From: Streptomyces sp. NBC_01750
GTDB taxonomy: Bacteria; Actinomycetota; Actinomycetes; Streptomycetales; Streptomycetaceae
Direction of reading: 5' to 3'
NCBI RefSeq assembly: GCF_035918095.1
Contig: NZ_CP109137.1
Coordinates: 620,001-684,000, forward strand
DNA length: 64,000 nt
Shown: positions 9,069-18,307 of the stretch, piece by piece
How positions within the stretch are numbered: the first letter of the stretch is position 1
How the letters are laid out: every line of letters starts with the position of its first letter
The notes under the pieces: generated by a model
The model's input: only the letters and a program-made list of their open reading frames with translations
Databases searched by the model: none
Told to the model about the DNA's origin: nothing
Made by a program: the position numbers and the translations under genes

Positions 9069-9452
9069 ATGCACTTTCGACGAGGGCTGACCCTCACCGC
9101 GGCCACGGGGGCCGCGCTGATCTTCGCTGGGACACCCGCCTTCGCTGGATCCAGCATTCAGGTGGAGACAACCAACGGTGCGGGGGCGGCTTCGTTCCAC
9201 TCGACCGGCGAGACCGTCACTGTTTGCGACTTCGCGCCTGACGGCAAGCGGGTCACCGCCTACATCTCAGCCTTTGAGCCGTCGGTGGACTGGACGGACA
9301 GCGTCTCGAACGCCAAGGGCTCCGGGGGCGGCTGCGTAAGCAGGGACTTCAACATTGCCGAGGGCAGCCGAGTGCTGCTGCGGGTGTGCCTGCAGGACGG
9401 TAGCGGCGGCCCCCTCTCGAACTGCAGCAGCCGAAAAGAGGGTAGGGCCTGA
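9069..9452 (+). CDS. Small secreted protein with four cysteines
   Basis: 127 residues from ATG 9069 with GGGAGG seven bases upstream. Residues 1-26 form a Sec signal peptide: MHFRRG, a hydrophobic core, then a TPAFA cleavage motif before GSS. The mature part of about 100 residues contains four cysteines (in TVCDF, GGCVS, RVCLQ, NCSS), so two disulfides are likely, and a beta-rich composition. It matches the general class of small Streptomyces secreted proteins of unknown role. A strong terminator follows directly. Confidence 0.75.
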   Translation: MHFRRGLTLTAATGAALIFAGTPAFAGSSIQVETTNGAGAASFHSTGETVTVCDFAPDGKRVTAYISAFEPSVDWTDSVSNAKGSGGGCVSRDFNIAEGSRVLLRVCLQDGSGGPLSNCSSRKEGRA

Positions 9453-9461
9453 GAAGTTCCG

Positions 9462-9497
9462 CTCGAGAGCTCATTCCGGCGGGAATGAGCTCTCGAG
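9462..9497. terminator. Strong 16-bp terminator stem
   Basis: Perfect inverted repeat CTCGAGAGCTCATTCC, loop GGCG, GGAATGAGCTCTCGAG. It starts 10 bases after the stop of the secreted-protein gene and can serve the leftward genes as well. Confidence 0.8.
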
Positions 9498-9650
9498 TCG
9501 GGAGTCGGCAGGGCTCGACCGCCCGGGTCTCGTCCATGTGGATCACCGCGTCGACGTCGAGCGAGTTCAGCCGCCGGGGTGCAGGGCGGTGCGCAGCATG
9601 GTCATTGGCCGTTCCTGCCGCGAACTCCGCGGCAGCCTGTTCCAGTTGCT

Positions 9651-10010
9651 TCAGTGCAGCTGCTGCTCCCAGTCGGCGGGCACCGCACCCCGAGGTCCCG
9701 GCGTCGGCTGTGTCAGCGGATGCGAGGTGGGGGCAGCCAACTCCGACCCCTCGTAGTACTCCTGTGTGTCCACGTTCCAGAACCAGTCCTCCCCCGGCTC
9801 GAAGCTGGTGAGGAACGGGTGCCCCGCCTGCTTGGCGTGTTTCGTTCCATGCTGGGAGGGCGATGAGTCACAGCAGCCGATGTGTCCGCATGCGGCGCAG
9901 CGGCGCAGGTGCATCCACCAGCCCGGCCCGTCACCGGCCAGGCATTCGACGCACCCCTCACCGCTCGGCACGGCTGCGAGGTCGATTCCTGGAATCTGGT
10001 CCCGTGCCAT
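9651..10010 (-). CDS. UBP-type zinc finger protein
   Basis: 119 residues from ATG 10010 with GAGGAG upstream. The first 80 residues hold the zf-UBP (BUZ) pattern: GCVECLAGDGPGWWMHLRRC, CAACGHIGCCDSS, QHGTKHAKQAGHPFLTSF, EDWFWNVD, with the expected Cys and His ligands. In eukaryotes this finger binds the ubiquitin C-terminus; actinobacteria use the stand-alone form next to redox signalling genes, with no proven ligand. Its 5' end overlaps the 3' end of the histidine kinase gene by 53 bases in another frame, so the two are co-transcribed. Confidence 0.85.
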   Translation of the reverse strand: MARDQIPGIDLAAVPSGEGCVECLAGDGPGWWMHLRRCAACGHIGCCDSSPSQHGTKHAKQAGHPFLTSFEPGEDWFWNVDTQEYYEGSELAAPTSHPLTQPTPGPRGAVPADWEQQLH

Positions 10011-11520
10011 GTTGTCTCTCCTCACTTCTCTGGGGGGCAGGTGCAGTTCGGGAGTTCTCGACAGCGGCGGGCGGCGGTTCCTCCTCGTCCGAGGGCAGTG
10101 TGATCGGCAGACAGACGCGGAATCTCGTATCGCCCGGCTGCGACTCCACCCTGATGTCGCCGTGGTGCTTGTTGACGACGATGCGGTAGGAGATGTCCAG
10201 GCCCAGACCGGTGCCCTCGCCGACCGGCTTCGTCGTGAAGAAGGGCTCGAAGATCCGCGGGCGGATGTCCGCCGGAATTCCGGAGCCGGTGTCGCGGACT
10301 TCGACGAAGACGTGGTCGCCGTCGCGCCAGGTGGCGATCGTGAGTGTGCCACTGCCGTTCATCGCGCCGAGCGCGTTGTCGATCAGGTTCGTCCAGACCT
10401 GGTTGAGCTCCGCGCCGTACGCCGGGACGGGCGGCAGGTCGGGGTCGTATTCCTTCACCACCCGCACGCCCGATGGGATTTTGGCCTGCAGCATCACCAC
10501 GGTGGCGTCGAGGAGTTCGTGGACGTCGACGGGCTGCTGAGCGGCACGGTCGAGCTGGGAGTACTGGCGTGCCGCATCCACCAGACCTGAGATGCGGTTG
10601 ACGGACTCCTCGATCTCTCCCATCAAGAGCTCGGTGTCGATGGTGTAGGTCAGCCATCCCACTGCGGCCTGACGGTTCTCGTCGCCCAGGCTGTCGGTCG
10701 CCTCGGACAGCCAGGAGGCGTCGATGCCGCCGGCGACCAGGGTGGGGGCGATGTCCCAGGGCCTGCCGACGTCGTGGTCCTCCAGCCAGTCGGTGACTTC
10801 GTCCTCGGCGTCGGAGGCCTCTATCGCCGACAGCTTGGGGGCGTTGATGGCGCGCTGAACGGCCGCGTCCTGCATCGCGACCAGGTGGTGCAGACGCGTG
10901 CCGTCCACACGGCCGTCGGCGATGAGGGCGAGCTTGTGGCGCATTTTGGTGACCCGGTCGCGCAGGGAGTCGGTGGCGCGTACGGCTGCCGCCGCGGGGT
11001 TGTTGAGCTCGTGGGTGAGTCCGGCGGTGAGCGAGCCGAGGGCTTCCAGGCGTTCACGTTCGCCGATGATGGTGTTGCTGGCACGGCTGCCGAAGAAGAG
11101 GCCTTCGAGCAGATGCAGGGCCATGGGGAACCAGGTGCGTACCGCGTGGGCGAACTCTTCGGCCGACAGGACGAAGAGTTCGACGTCGGTGATGGCTCTG
11201 AGCGTGTTGGGGTAGACCTGGTCCACCCGGTCCCCGAGGTAGGCCTGAGTGGCTCCCGCGTAGACACCCTTCTGGTCGGTGCGGCCGAGCTCGATGTCGT
11301 CGCCGTGAAGGTGCCGGACGACGGCGACCGTGCCGCTGAGAAGAACGAAGAAGCAGGTGGCGACCTCGCCCTGGGAGTAGACGGGCGCTCCGCCCGGCCG
11401 CAGCTCGACCTGGCCGCGCTCGGCGAGCCAGTCCAGTTGCCTGTCGTCGAGGGCTTCGAAGAGGAACAGGGTCCGCAGTTCGGCCGGGCTGAGCCCGGCG
11501 CGGGGACTCGGGGCATTCAT
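9958..11520 (-). CDS. Cyclic-nucleotide-domain sensor histidine kinase
   Basis: 520 residues from ATG 11520, which overlaps the stop of the upstream fusion gene (ATGA). Residues 12-140 form a Crp-like cyclic-nucleotide-binding domain ([22 protein letters not shown]). The H-box is [14 protein letters not shown] with His170, the N-box [10 protein letters not shown] with Asn382, then [15 protein letters not shown] and GTGLGLD. No membrane segment, so it is cytosolic. The H-box to N-box distance is about 212 residues, roughly twice the usual, so an extra domain of about 100 residues lies between them. The fused receiver upstream is its likely partner. The C-terminal 45 residues are disordered and Arg/Pro-rich. 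Confidence 0.88.
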   Translation of the reverse strand: MNAPSPRAGLSPAELRTLFLFEALDDRQLDWLAERGQVELRPGGAPVYSQGEVATCFFVLLSGTVAVVRHLHGDDIELGRTDQKGVYAGATQAYLGDRVDQVYPNTLRAITDVELFVLSAEEFAHAVRTWFPMALHLLEGLFFGSRASNTIIGERERLEALGSLTAGLTHELNNPAAAAVRATDSLRDRVTKMRHKLALIADGRVDGTRLHHLVAMQDAAVQRAINAPKLSAIEASDAEDEVTDWLEDHDVGRPWDIAPTLVAGGIDASWLSEATDSLGDENRQAAVGWLTYTIDTELLMGEIEESVNRISGLVDAARQYSQLDRAAQQPVDVHELLDATVVMLQAKIPSGVRVVKEYDPDLPPVPAYGAELNQVWTNLIDNALGAMNGSGTLTIATWRDGDHVFVEVRDTGSGIPADIRPRIFEPFFTTKPVGEGTGLGLDISYRIVVNKHHGDIRVESQPGDTRFRVCLPITLPSDEEEPPPAAVENSRTAPAPQRSEERQHGTGPDSRNRPRSRAER

Positions 11521-13175
11521 TGCGCCTCCAGGTAGCGGTGCACCAGAGAGACGGCCATGGCGCCTTCCCCCACCGCGGATGCGACCCGCTTGACCGACTC
11601 GGCCCGTACGTCGCCGGCGGCGAAGACACCGGGCACGCTGGTCTCCAGGTGGTACGGATGGCGTGACAGCGGCCATCCCGCGGGGCGCGCTCCCCCGGAC
11701 AGCAGGTCGGGACCGGTCAGCACGAAACCCCGCTCGTCACAGGACACGACGCCGTCCAGCCATTGCGTGGGTGGCTCGGCGCCGATGAAGACGAAGAGCC
11801 ATGAGGCATCGGTAGTGGTGACGGCACCTGTGCGGTTGTCCCGCAGCATCAGCCGCTGCAGATGCATCTCGCCCTCGCCGCCCGCGACTTCGGTGTGCGC
11901 GTGAACCTCGATACTGGCGATGCCGTCGATCTGCTCTATCAGGTAGTGCGACATCGCCCGGGTCAGGTCGGCCCCCCGCACGAGGAGATGGACGCGGTCG
12001 GCGTAACGGGAGAAGTAGACGGCGGCCTGGCCTGCGGAGTTGGCACCGCCGACGATGTACACGTCCTGCCCTGTGCAGCTGGCTGCTTCGAAGGACGCCG
12101 AGCCGTAGAAGACGCCCGCTCCGCTGAACTCGTCAAGGCCCGGCGCCTCCAGCCGCCGGTAGGACACCCCAGTGGCCAGGACGACGGTATGCGCCCCTAT
12201 CGAGGTCCCGTCACTGAAGTGCAGCACCCGGCCTGCCCCTGCCACCTCGAGCGACACCACTTCGCGCGCACTGAGGATCTCGGCACCGAAGCGGGTGGCC
12301 TGCCTACGTGCCCGGTCCGTCAGCTGCGCCCCTGACACTCCGTCGGGGAAACCCAGATAGTTCTCGATACGGCTGCTCTGGCCGGCCTGCCCCCCGGTCG
12401 CCCTCCGCTCCACCAGCACCGTGCGCAGCCCCTCGGAGGCCGCGTAAACGGCGGCGCCGAGCCCGGCGGGCCCAGCGCCGATGACGACAACGTCGTAGAA
12501 GTCGGCTGCCGGCGTGGTGCTCAGCCCCACCTGGGCGGCCAGCTCGGTCTCGCTCGGCGCCTGCAGGGTTTTGCCGTCGGACGTGATCACCAGCGGCACG
12601 TCGTCGGCGCTGAGCCCGGCCGCATCGAGGAGCCGTCTGCCTTCGGGGTCATCCGCGGCGATCCAGCTGTAGGGGACAAGATTGCGGGCAAGGAATTCCC
12701 GCACCGCGAAGGACGGCGCCGACCAGCGGTGGCCGACGATCCGTGTCTCCCCCGCCTCCGGGCCGGGCGCACTCGCCCACACTTCCAGCAGCGCGTCCAG
12801 CACCGGATAGAGATTCTCCTCCGGCGGACTCCACGGCTTGAGCAGGTAGTGATCGAGATCGACGATGTTGATGGCATCAATGGCCGCGCCCGTGTCGGCG
12901 TACGCCGTCAGAAGCACCCGTCTGGCCAGCGGGAAGAGATCCATGGCCGCTTCCAGGAACTGCACCCCGTTCATCGTCGGCATGCGGTAGTCGGCGATCA
13001 TCACGGCGAGCGGCTCGCCTCGCAGTTTGACCTCCCGCAAAGCCTCCAATGCCTCTGCACCCGAAGGCGCGCGGAGCACGCGGTACTGCTCGCCGTACCT
13101 GCGCCGGAGGTCGCGGGCGATGGCGCGGGACACTCCCGGATCGTCGTCGACGGTCAGGATGGTCGGCTTCGCCAT
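11517..13175 (-). CDS. Response regulator fused to thioredoxin-reductase-like flavoprotein
   Basis: 552 residues from ATG 13175 (MAKPTILTVDDDP); other starts nearby lack better ribosome sites. Residues 1-125 form a receiver domain with Asp10-12, phospho-acceptor Asp62 (MIADYRMP), Thr90 and Lys113. Residues 145-215 look like a glutaredoxin-like fold in which the CxxC position reads SAPS. Residues 225-552 are a thioredoxin-reductase-type flavoprotein: VVVIGAGPAGLGAA, ATGVSYR, VYIVGGANSAGQAAV, FAAGDV. The CATC redox pair of true reductases is replaced by GSAS, so disulfide exchange is unlikely. It is coupled to the kinase gene by a 4-base overlap and follows the SpoIIE gene by 73 bp. Confidence 0.85.
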   Translation of the reverse strand: MAKPTILTVDDDPGVSRAIARDLRRRYGEQYRVLRAPSGAEALEALREVKLRGEPLAVMIADYRMPTMNGVQFLEAAMDLFPLARRVLLTAYADTGAAIDAINIVDLDHYLLKPWSPPEENLYPVLDALLEVWASAPGPEAGETRIVGHRWSAPSFAVREFLARNLVPYSWIAADDPEGRRLLDAAGLSADDVPLVITSDGKTLQAPSETELAAQVGLSTTPAADFYDVVVIGAGPAGLGAAVYAASEGLRTVLVERRATGGQAGQSSRIENYLGFPDGVSGAQLTDRARRQATRFGAEILSAREVVSLEVAGAGRVLHFSDGTSIGAHTVVLATGVSYRRLEAPGLDEFSGAGVFYGSASFEAASCTGQDVYIVGGANSAGQAAVYFSRYADRVHLLVRGADLTRAMSHYLIEQIDGIASIEVHAHTEVAGGEGEMHLQRLMLRDNRTGAVTTTDASWLFVFIGAEPPTQWLDGVVSCDERGFVLTGPDLLSGGARPAGWPLSRHPYHLETSVPGVFAAGDVRAESVKRVASAVGEGAMAVSLVHRYLEAQ

Positions 13176-13248
13176 GCCCACCATCATGCGCCGCACCGAT
13201 ATCGAACGCGATGGGAAAACCGACGTCCCCGGGGTGCGGCGGCTGGAA

Positions 13249-14505
13249 TCACAGGCGGACGATGACGAGAGCGATGTCGTCGCGGGCGCCGCCACTCACG
13301 TCGAGACGGGTCAGTACGGCGTCAGCGAGGCGTTCCGCTCCGAGTCGCCGGTGGTGGGTCAGGGCATCGGTGAGGCGGGCGAGGCCGATGTCGATGTCTT
13401 CATAACGGCGTTCGATGAGTCCGTCGGTGTAAAGGGCAAGGGTGGCGCCGGGCAGGTAGGCACGGCTGCTCTGGGGGCGGGGAGCGTGCGCGGGGCGGGC
13501 GCCCAGCGGCGGGTCGGTGGCCTGGTCCAGGAGCTCGCAGGAACCGTCGGGGTGCAGCAGGACGGGCGGTGGATGGCCGGCGCTGCTGTAGGTGACCAGG
13601 CGGCGATTGCTGTCGATCAGTACCTGGGTGGCGGTGGCGGCCAGCGCCCCGTCGACGGAACGGGCGTAGAGGCCCAGCACTTCCAGTGCTTTGGCCGGGC
13701 CGTCGACAGCGCGGGCGGCTGCGCTCAACGCACTGCGGAGCATTCCCATGACGGTGGCGGCCTGCAGCCCGTGGCCCACGACATCACCGACCGCTACGGC
13801 GAATCGGTCGTCGGGAAGGTCGACGATGTCGTACCAGTCGCCGCACACGTTCAATGATCCGATGGCAGGCAGATAGCGCACCGCAATGCCCGGGTGCTTG
13901 CTCAGATCGGGTACATGGAGCATGGCCTCCTGCAGAGCGAGCGCGACGTGGCGTTCACGGGCGTGTGCATGGCGCAGCTCTTCGTTCAGTCGCTGCAACT
14001 CGAGTGCCCGCGCGTAGAGCTCGGCCTCCATCCCCTCCTCCCGCACGGTGCGGGTGGTGCCAGGGCGACGGGCGCGGATGAAGGCGGTCACGTCCTCGAC
14101 CCGGTGAATGACCCATGCCACGCTGCCGTCCGCATTCAGGACCGGGGTGTTGATCGTGGACCACCACCGCTCCTCGAACCGACCGGGGCTGTTGGTGAGC
14201 GGGATGTCGTACCTCTGCAGGGCCATCGAGTCGGCCTCACGGGTGATCAGGACGCGGTGAAGCGACGACTGGAGATTCTGCACCCCATCTGCCTCGAGGT
14301 CATCGGGGTTGTCGGGAAAGGCGTCGAAGACGTACTGCCCGATCAGTTGTTTTCTGGTGCGGAGCGTTGCCAGAAGGTACGCGTGGTTGACATCGACGAT
14401 GACGAAATTTGTGTCGAGCACCAGATAAGGGCTGGGTGTGGCGGCGAACAGCGCTGCGTAGTCGAGAGTCATGCCATCACGCGCCTGCCCGTTCCTGCGG
14501 TCCAT
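13249..14505 (-). CDS. PAS-SpoIIE serine phosphatase
   Basis: 418 residues. Residues 15-140 form a PAS domain (FAATPSPYLVLDTNFVIVDV, RWWSTINTPV, WVIHRVEDVT), a short coiled coil follows near residues 155-185, and residues 200-418 form a PP2C-type SpoIIE phosphatase with GDWYDIVDL, GDVVGHGLQAA, YSSAGHPPPVLL, LYTDGLIE and GGARDDIALVIV, including the metal-binding aspartates. Such enzymes dephosphorylate STAS-type antagonists. It is the first gene of a leftward group with the receiver fusion, the kinase and the zinc finger, so it may report on the same signal. Confidence 0.87.
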   Translation of the reverse strand: MDRRNGQARDGMTLDYAALFAATPSPYLVLDTNFVIVDVNHAYLLATLRTRKQLIGQYVFDAFPDNPDDLEADGVQNLQSSLHRVLITREADSMALQRYDIPLTNSPGRFEERWWSTINTPVLNADGSVAWVIHRVEDVTAFIRARRPGTTRTVREEGMEAELYARALELQRLNEELRHAHARERHVALALQEAMLHVPDLSKHPGIAVRYLPAIGSLNVCGDWYDIVDLPDDRFAVAVGDVVGHGLQAATVMGMLRSALSAAARAVDGPAKALEVLGLYARSVDGALAATATQVLIDSNRRLVTYSSAGHPPPVLLHPDGSCELLDQATDPPLGARPAHAPRPQSSRAYLPGATLALYTDGLIERRYEDIDIGLARLTDALTHHRRLGAERLADAVLTRLDVSGGARDDIALVIVRL

Positions 14506-14520
14506 GGCCCTGCCCCCTGA

Positions 14521-15159
14521 TCAATCTACGAGGCTTCCAGCACTCGCGCGCGGCACCGGCAGCCGTTCGTCGCCGCTCGGCCCACTTCCCGGACGCCTCT
14601 CCTTGCTCATCAGTGCGAGATTCCACCAGTCCATGGCAGACGGCATCTCGAGGGGCGGGCGGCCGGTACTGACGACGAACCGGTGTCGCTCCGGCGCCTC
14701 CGGCCTGGGGTGACCAGGTCGCCGTCCCCGCCCCAGTCGCAGCCCTCCTCGTCCCATTCGCCGAGCGCCAGGCTGCCGCCGGAGGCGAGCGCCCTCGCCG
14801 CCGCGGCGAGGGTGGCGGTGCGGGCGGGGCCGGGCCGCCATACGGCGTTGTCGGCGACCAGAAGCTCCAGGCCGCGGGCACTGGCCCGGACACTGGCGAT
14901 AGCCCGGGGAGTGATGTGGGTGCCGGTGACGCGGCGGCCGCGCTCGGCGAGTGTGCCAGGGCGTTGCCGCCCGCGCCGCAGCCCAGGTCCAGGACCTTCC
15001 CGGAGGTGAGGGTGCCGACGGGGGCGAACAGCAGCGGGTCGGGGGCGGTGGTGTCGCTTCCGTCGCCGCGGTAGACGTCGTCCGGGTCGAACTCGGGCCG
15101 CACTGGAGTCGCTCGGGGTCGAGCCTGATCTCGTCGATGTCGCGGCTCACCCATCTCAT
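14521..15159 (-). pseudogene. Frameshifted SAM-dependent methyltransferase remnant
   Basis: Three pieces of one class I methyltransferase can be read in different frames. The start MRWVSRDIDEIRLDPERLQ is in one; VRPEFDPDDVYRGDGS and VLDLGCGAGGNALA (SAM-binding motif I) are in a second; RRVTGTHITPRAIASVRASA and SLALGEWDEEG are in the next; the end GRPPLEMPSAMDWWNLALM returns to the first. At least three frame changes make it non-functional unless the assembly is wrong. The ATG overlaps the last codon of the dead tetR gene upstream (ATGA), so they were once a coupled pair. Confidence 0.75.
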
Positions 15160-15627
15160 TTACCGGGCGGCACCGGCAGGCCGGCAGCGACTTCCGCGAT
15201 AGCGCGCTGCAGCAGCGCGGAGTACGACGCGCTCTCCTGGTTGTCGAGCCAGAACTGGAGCGCAGCGCGGATCGCGGCGACGGTCGCGCAGGCTGCAAGC
15301 CGGGGGGAAGAGGTCACTCTGGGGGTCAGTGCCGGTCCGATCCGCGATATCCAGGGCCAGGTCGCGTTCGAGCGAGGCATTGGCCCTGAGGTACACCCGC
15401 CTCCAGCGACGGAGTGCACATGATGAGCCCAACCCACTGCCGCCACTGGTGCGTTTCACTCGCCGTCGGCACCAGAGCGAGGGCCGCCTCGCCGATCACG
15501 TCCCACAGGCGTTCTTCGGCGGCATGGCGCGCGATTGGGCGAGCCTCAGAGCCGTCTCGCTCAGAGCCGCCCGCGTGGCCGTCTTCTTGCGCTCCCTGAG
15601 GCCGGGCACCTCCGGCTCACTCGGCAT
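15156..15627 (-). pseudogene. Decayed TetR-family regulator
   Basis: From ATG 15627 the frame reads MPSEPEVPGLRERKKTATRA and LSETALRLA, the classic N-terminus of an actinobacterial TetR. The helix-turn-helix segment is then missing, a stop follows soon, and the C-terminal half continues in other frames: WDVIGEAALALVPTASETHQ, RRVYLRANASLERDLALDIA, then ATVAAIRAALQFWLDNQ and AIAEVAAGLPVPPGK. One deletion plus two frame changes explain it. It ends by overlapping the dead methyltransferase start. Confidence 0.75.
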
Positions 15628-15647
15628 ACGACCACGCTAGAACCATC

Positions 15648-15678
15648 TTGCCGACCCCGCAATTTTGCCGACCCCGCA
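15648..15678. repeat. Direct repeat of TTGCCGACCCCGCA before the dead tetR
   Basis: Two exact 14-bp copies at 15648-15661 and 15665-15678, 17 bp apart, about 20 bp upstream of the pseudogene start. Each has TTGC...GCA ends. It may be the old operator of the regulator. Confidence 0.55.
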
Positions 15679-15864
15679 CGAGTTCGCGGGCGTCGCTCCT
15701 CGCAGCGTTCCCTGAAGGACGCCTGCACAACCCGCACGGGAAGCCGTGGCACCCGCCCGCCCCTCGTCCGCTCCCCGACTGCAGGGTGGTGAGGCAGGCG
15801 GTTCCGCCCCGATCCGAGACGTTCGGCTCCACCTCCCCGCTCCCGGCCGCCGGAGAATGGACAC

Positions 15865-16875
15865 ATGCGGAACAGATCGCGCTGTGGTCAGTCCACGGCC
15901 GCCCGAAAGCGTGCCGGGCGGCGGACGCAGAACAGATCAGCAGTGGCCACGCTCGCGATGCTGGTGGCCACGCTCGCCCTCGCGGCGTCGGGCTGCCACG
16001 GCGGCTCCGGCTCGAAGTCGCCGGACCGTCCTGGCACGCCCACCGGCGAGCCCGTACCGGGCTCGCACATACTCGCGGTGAAGGTCGACAACGTCGGCCC
16101 GGCCCGCCCCCAGACCGGGCTCGACAAGGCGGACATCGTCTACGTCGAGCAGGTCGAGTCGGGGCTCAGCCGAATACTCGCCGTCTACTCCTCCCAGGTG
16201 CCGCCCATCGTCGGCCCGGTGCGCAGCGCTCGTGAAACCGATCTGGAGTTGCTCCGGCAGTTCGACCGGCCGACCCTCGCCTTCTCCGGGGCACAGAGCA
16301 AGCTGCTTCCGCTCATCGAGGCAGCTCCCCTGAACGCACTTCCGCCCGCCGAGGCACCGGCCGCGTACTTCCGCAGCCGGGACCGAGCCGCCCCGCACAA
16401 CCTCTATCTGCGGCCCGAGCGCGCCCTGCGCGACACCCCTGGTGTGAACGCCGCCGGATACGCCGGCCTCAGCTTCGGCCCCGCGCCCCCGGGCGGGAAG
16501 CCGACCGCCACGTATACCGTCCGCTATCCAGCCGCACGCTTCGGCTTCACCTGGTCGGCAGGCCGGCACCAGTGGCTCCTGGCCATGGACGGGACCCCTT
16601 CCCGGACAGCGTCAGGGGAGCAACTGGGTGCGGCCACGGTCATATTGCAGTACGTGACGGTACGACCGTCGAGCTTCCACGACAGGTGGGGCAACAACTC
16701 CCCGTACACCGAGACCGTGGGCTCCGGCGCCGCGCTCGTCCTGCGCAACGGCGCAGCGTACGAGGCCGACTGGGAGCGGGACACAGCCGATTCCGGGACC
16801 GCGTTCACCACGCCGGACGGCGAGCCCATGCCGTTCGCCCCAGGACAGATCTGGATCGTGTACGAGGCTCGCTGA
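15865..16875 (+). CDS. DUF3048 lipoprotein
   Basis: 336 residues from ATG 15865 with GGAG nine bases upstream. A basic N-terminus is followed by a hydrophobic stretch and a lipobox (LALAASGC), so the mature protein is anchored outside the membrane by about residue 44. The rest matches DUF3048 (YerB-like): VKVDNVGPARPQTGLDKADI, YVEQVESGLSRILAVY, VGPVRSARETDLELL, PHNLY, QYVTV and PGQIWIVYE at the end. Function unknown; the domain is common in Gram-positive cell envelopes. Single rightward gene. Confidence 0.87.
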   Translation: MRNRSRCGQSTAARKRAGRRTQNRSAVATLAMLVATLALAASGCHGGSGSKSPDRPGTPTGEPVPGSHILAVKVDNVGPARPQTGLDKADIVYVEQVESGLSRILAVYSSQVPPIVGPVRSARETDLELLRQFDRPTLAFSGAQSKLLPLIEAAPLNALPPAEAPAAYFRSRDRAAPHNLYLRPERALRDTPGVNAAGYAGLSFGPAPPGGKPTATYTVRYPAARFGFTWSAGRHQWLLAMDGTPSRTASGEQLGAATVILQYVTVRPSSFHDRWGNNSPYTETVGSGAALVLRNGAAYEADWERDTADSGTAFTTPDGEPMPFAPGQIWIVYEAR

Positions 16876-17015
16876 CACTGTGGGCGCAGACCCCTCTGAG
16901 CCGGCCACCCGGGGCGGGAAGCAGTTCGGCACAGCTGGTTGGCAGACTCTCGTTCGAAGATCGCCTCGCCCGTCGCGGACGGCCCGCGCCTGCCCGCCCA
17001 CACGTTGGAGTGTCC

Positions 17016-18272
17016 ATGGGACTGACCCAGTGCCCGCTCTTCTCGCTCGACCCGGATGCCGACCCCGCCGAAGAGGCGAGACAGCTCCACGCGCAAGGCT
17101 CTCTGGTCCCGGTGGAGCTGCCGGGGGGTGTAGCAGCCTGGGCAGCCACCGACCTGGCCACCGCGCAGCGGGTCTTTGGTGACGAACGGCTGACCAAGGA
17201 CCCCGCGCACTGGCCTGCGCTGGCGGACGGTCGGATACCCGACGACTGGGAACTGATCGCCCTCGTGCGCGGAGCCGGGATGGTTCACTCAGGCCGTGAC
17301 GATCACCGCCGACTGCGCCAACTGGTGAGCGCTGCCTTCACCCGTGCGCCGGTCGAAGCGCTTCGTCCCCGTATCGCAGAGATTGCCGACGAACTCCTGG
17401 ACTCGCTGGGCACCGTGGGTCCGGGCGAGCCGGTCGACCTGCGCGAGCACTTCGCCTACCCGCTTCCGGTACGCGTCATTTGCGAGGTCCTCGGGGTGCC
17501 CAACACCGCTATCACCGAACTGCGCCATCGCTTCGACCGCCTGGTGACACCTCAGGTTGCGCCCTCCGGCGAGGCCGATATCCGCGTCGCCGTCGCGGAC
17601 ATACACCGCTCCCTCACAGCTCTGATCGAGATCAAACGCGAAGATCCCGGGGACGATCTCACCACGGCACTGATTCAGGCACGCGACGACGGCGACCGGC
17701 TCACCGACCAGGAGCTGGTCGAGACCCTCTTCCTGATCCTCATCGCGGGACACGAGACGACGATCAACTCGATCACCAACACGGCGTACGCACTGCTGCA
17801 GAACCCGAAGATGCTGGCCGCACTCCGTGATACCGACGCTGAAGCCCCCACGTGGGTCGATGCGGTCGAGGAGGGGCTTCGCTTCTTCTCCCCCATCCGG
17901 CACGCCCTCATGAGGTATGCCACCCAGGGCACCGACATCGCCGGGGTCCGGGTGGCCAAAGGGGATCCCGTCATCGCCAGCCTGGTCGCCGTAGGCCGAG
18001 ACCCACGTCGGCACGAAAATCCCGACGACTTCGACGTCACCCGCCCCACCCGCCGCGACCACGTCGCGTTCGGCCACGGCGCGCACTACTGCCTGGGTGC
18101 TCGCCTGGCCAAGCTCGAGACCGAGATCGCCCTGCGCGCCCTGTTCACCCGCTATCCCGGTCTCACTCTTGCCGCCGAGCCCGAGCGTCTCGCCTCCATC
18201 CCCCTCCAGGGCTTGCGGGCCCTGCGCGCCTATCTCCATGCCGGCGAACAGCCGCCGCCGGCTGCGCAGTAG
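17016..18272 (+). CDS. Cytochrome P450 (CYP105/107-like)
   Basis: 418 residues from ATG 17016 with GGAG five bases upstream. The I-helix reads LFLILIAGHETT, the K-helix EXXR is VEEGLRFF, and the heme loop is FGHGAHYCLGARLAKLE with the thiolate cysteine. N-terminal WELIALVRGAGMVHSGRDDH and HRRLRQLVSAAFT are the usual B/C-helix features. It is a soluble bacterial monooxygenase that needs ferredoxin partners; none is adjacent. The substrate is unknown. It converges on another P450, with a long terminator stem between them. Confidence 0.9.
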   Translation: MGLTQCPLFSLDPDADPAEEARQLHAQGSLVPVELPGGVAAWAATDLATAQRVFGDERLTKDPAHWPALADGRIPDDWELIALVRGAGMVHSGRDDHRRLRQLVSAAFTRAPVEALRPRIAEIADELLDSLGTVGPGEPVDLREHFAYPLPVRVICEVLGVPNTAITELRHRFDRLVTPQVAPSGEADIRVAVADIHRSLTALIEIKREDPGDDLTTALIQARDDGDRLTDQELVETLFLILIAGHETTINSITNTAYALLQNPKMLAALRDTDAEAPTWVDAVEEGLRFFSPIRHALMRYATQGTDIAGVRVAKGDPVIASLVAVGRDPRRHENPDDFDVTRPTRRDHVAFGHGAHYCLGARLAKLETEIALRALFTRYPGLTLAAEPERLASIPLQGLRALRAYLHAGEQPPPAAQ

Positions 18273-18307
18273 GCCAGGTACAGAGAAGGTCACCGCCGTC
18301 CCGGTAG

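Noticed and set aside
11517..13175. Plain thioredoxin reductase
   Set aside because: CxxC is replaced by GSAS and a receiver domain is fused in front, so the enzymatic name would mislead.
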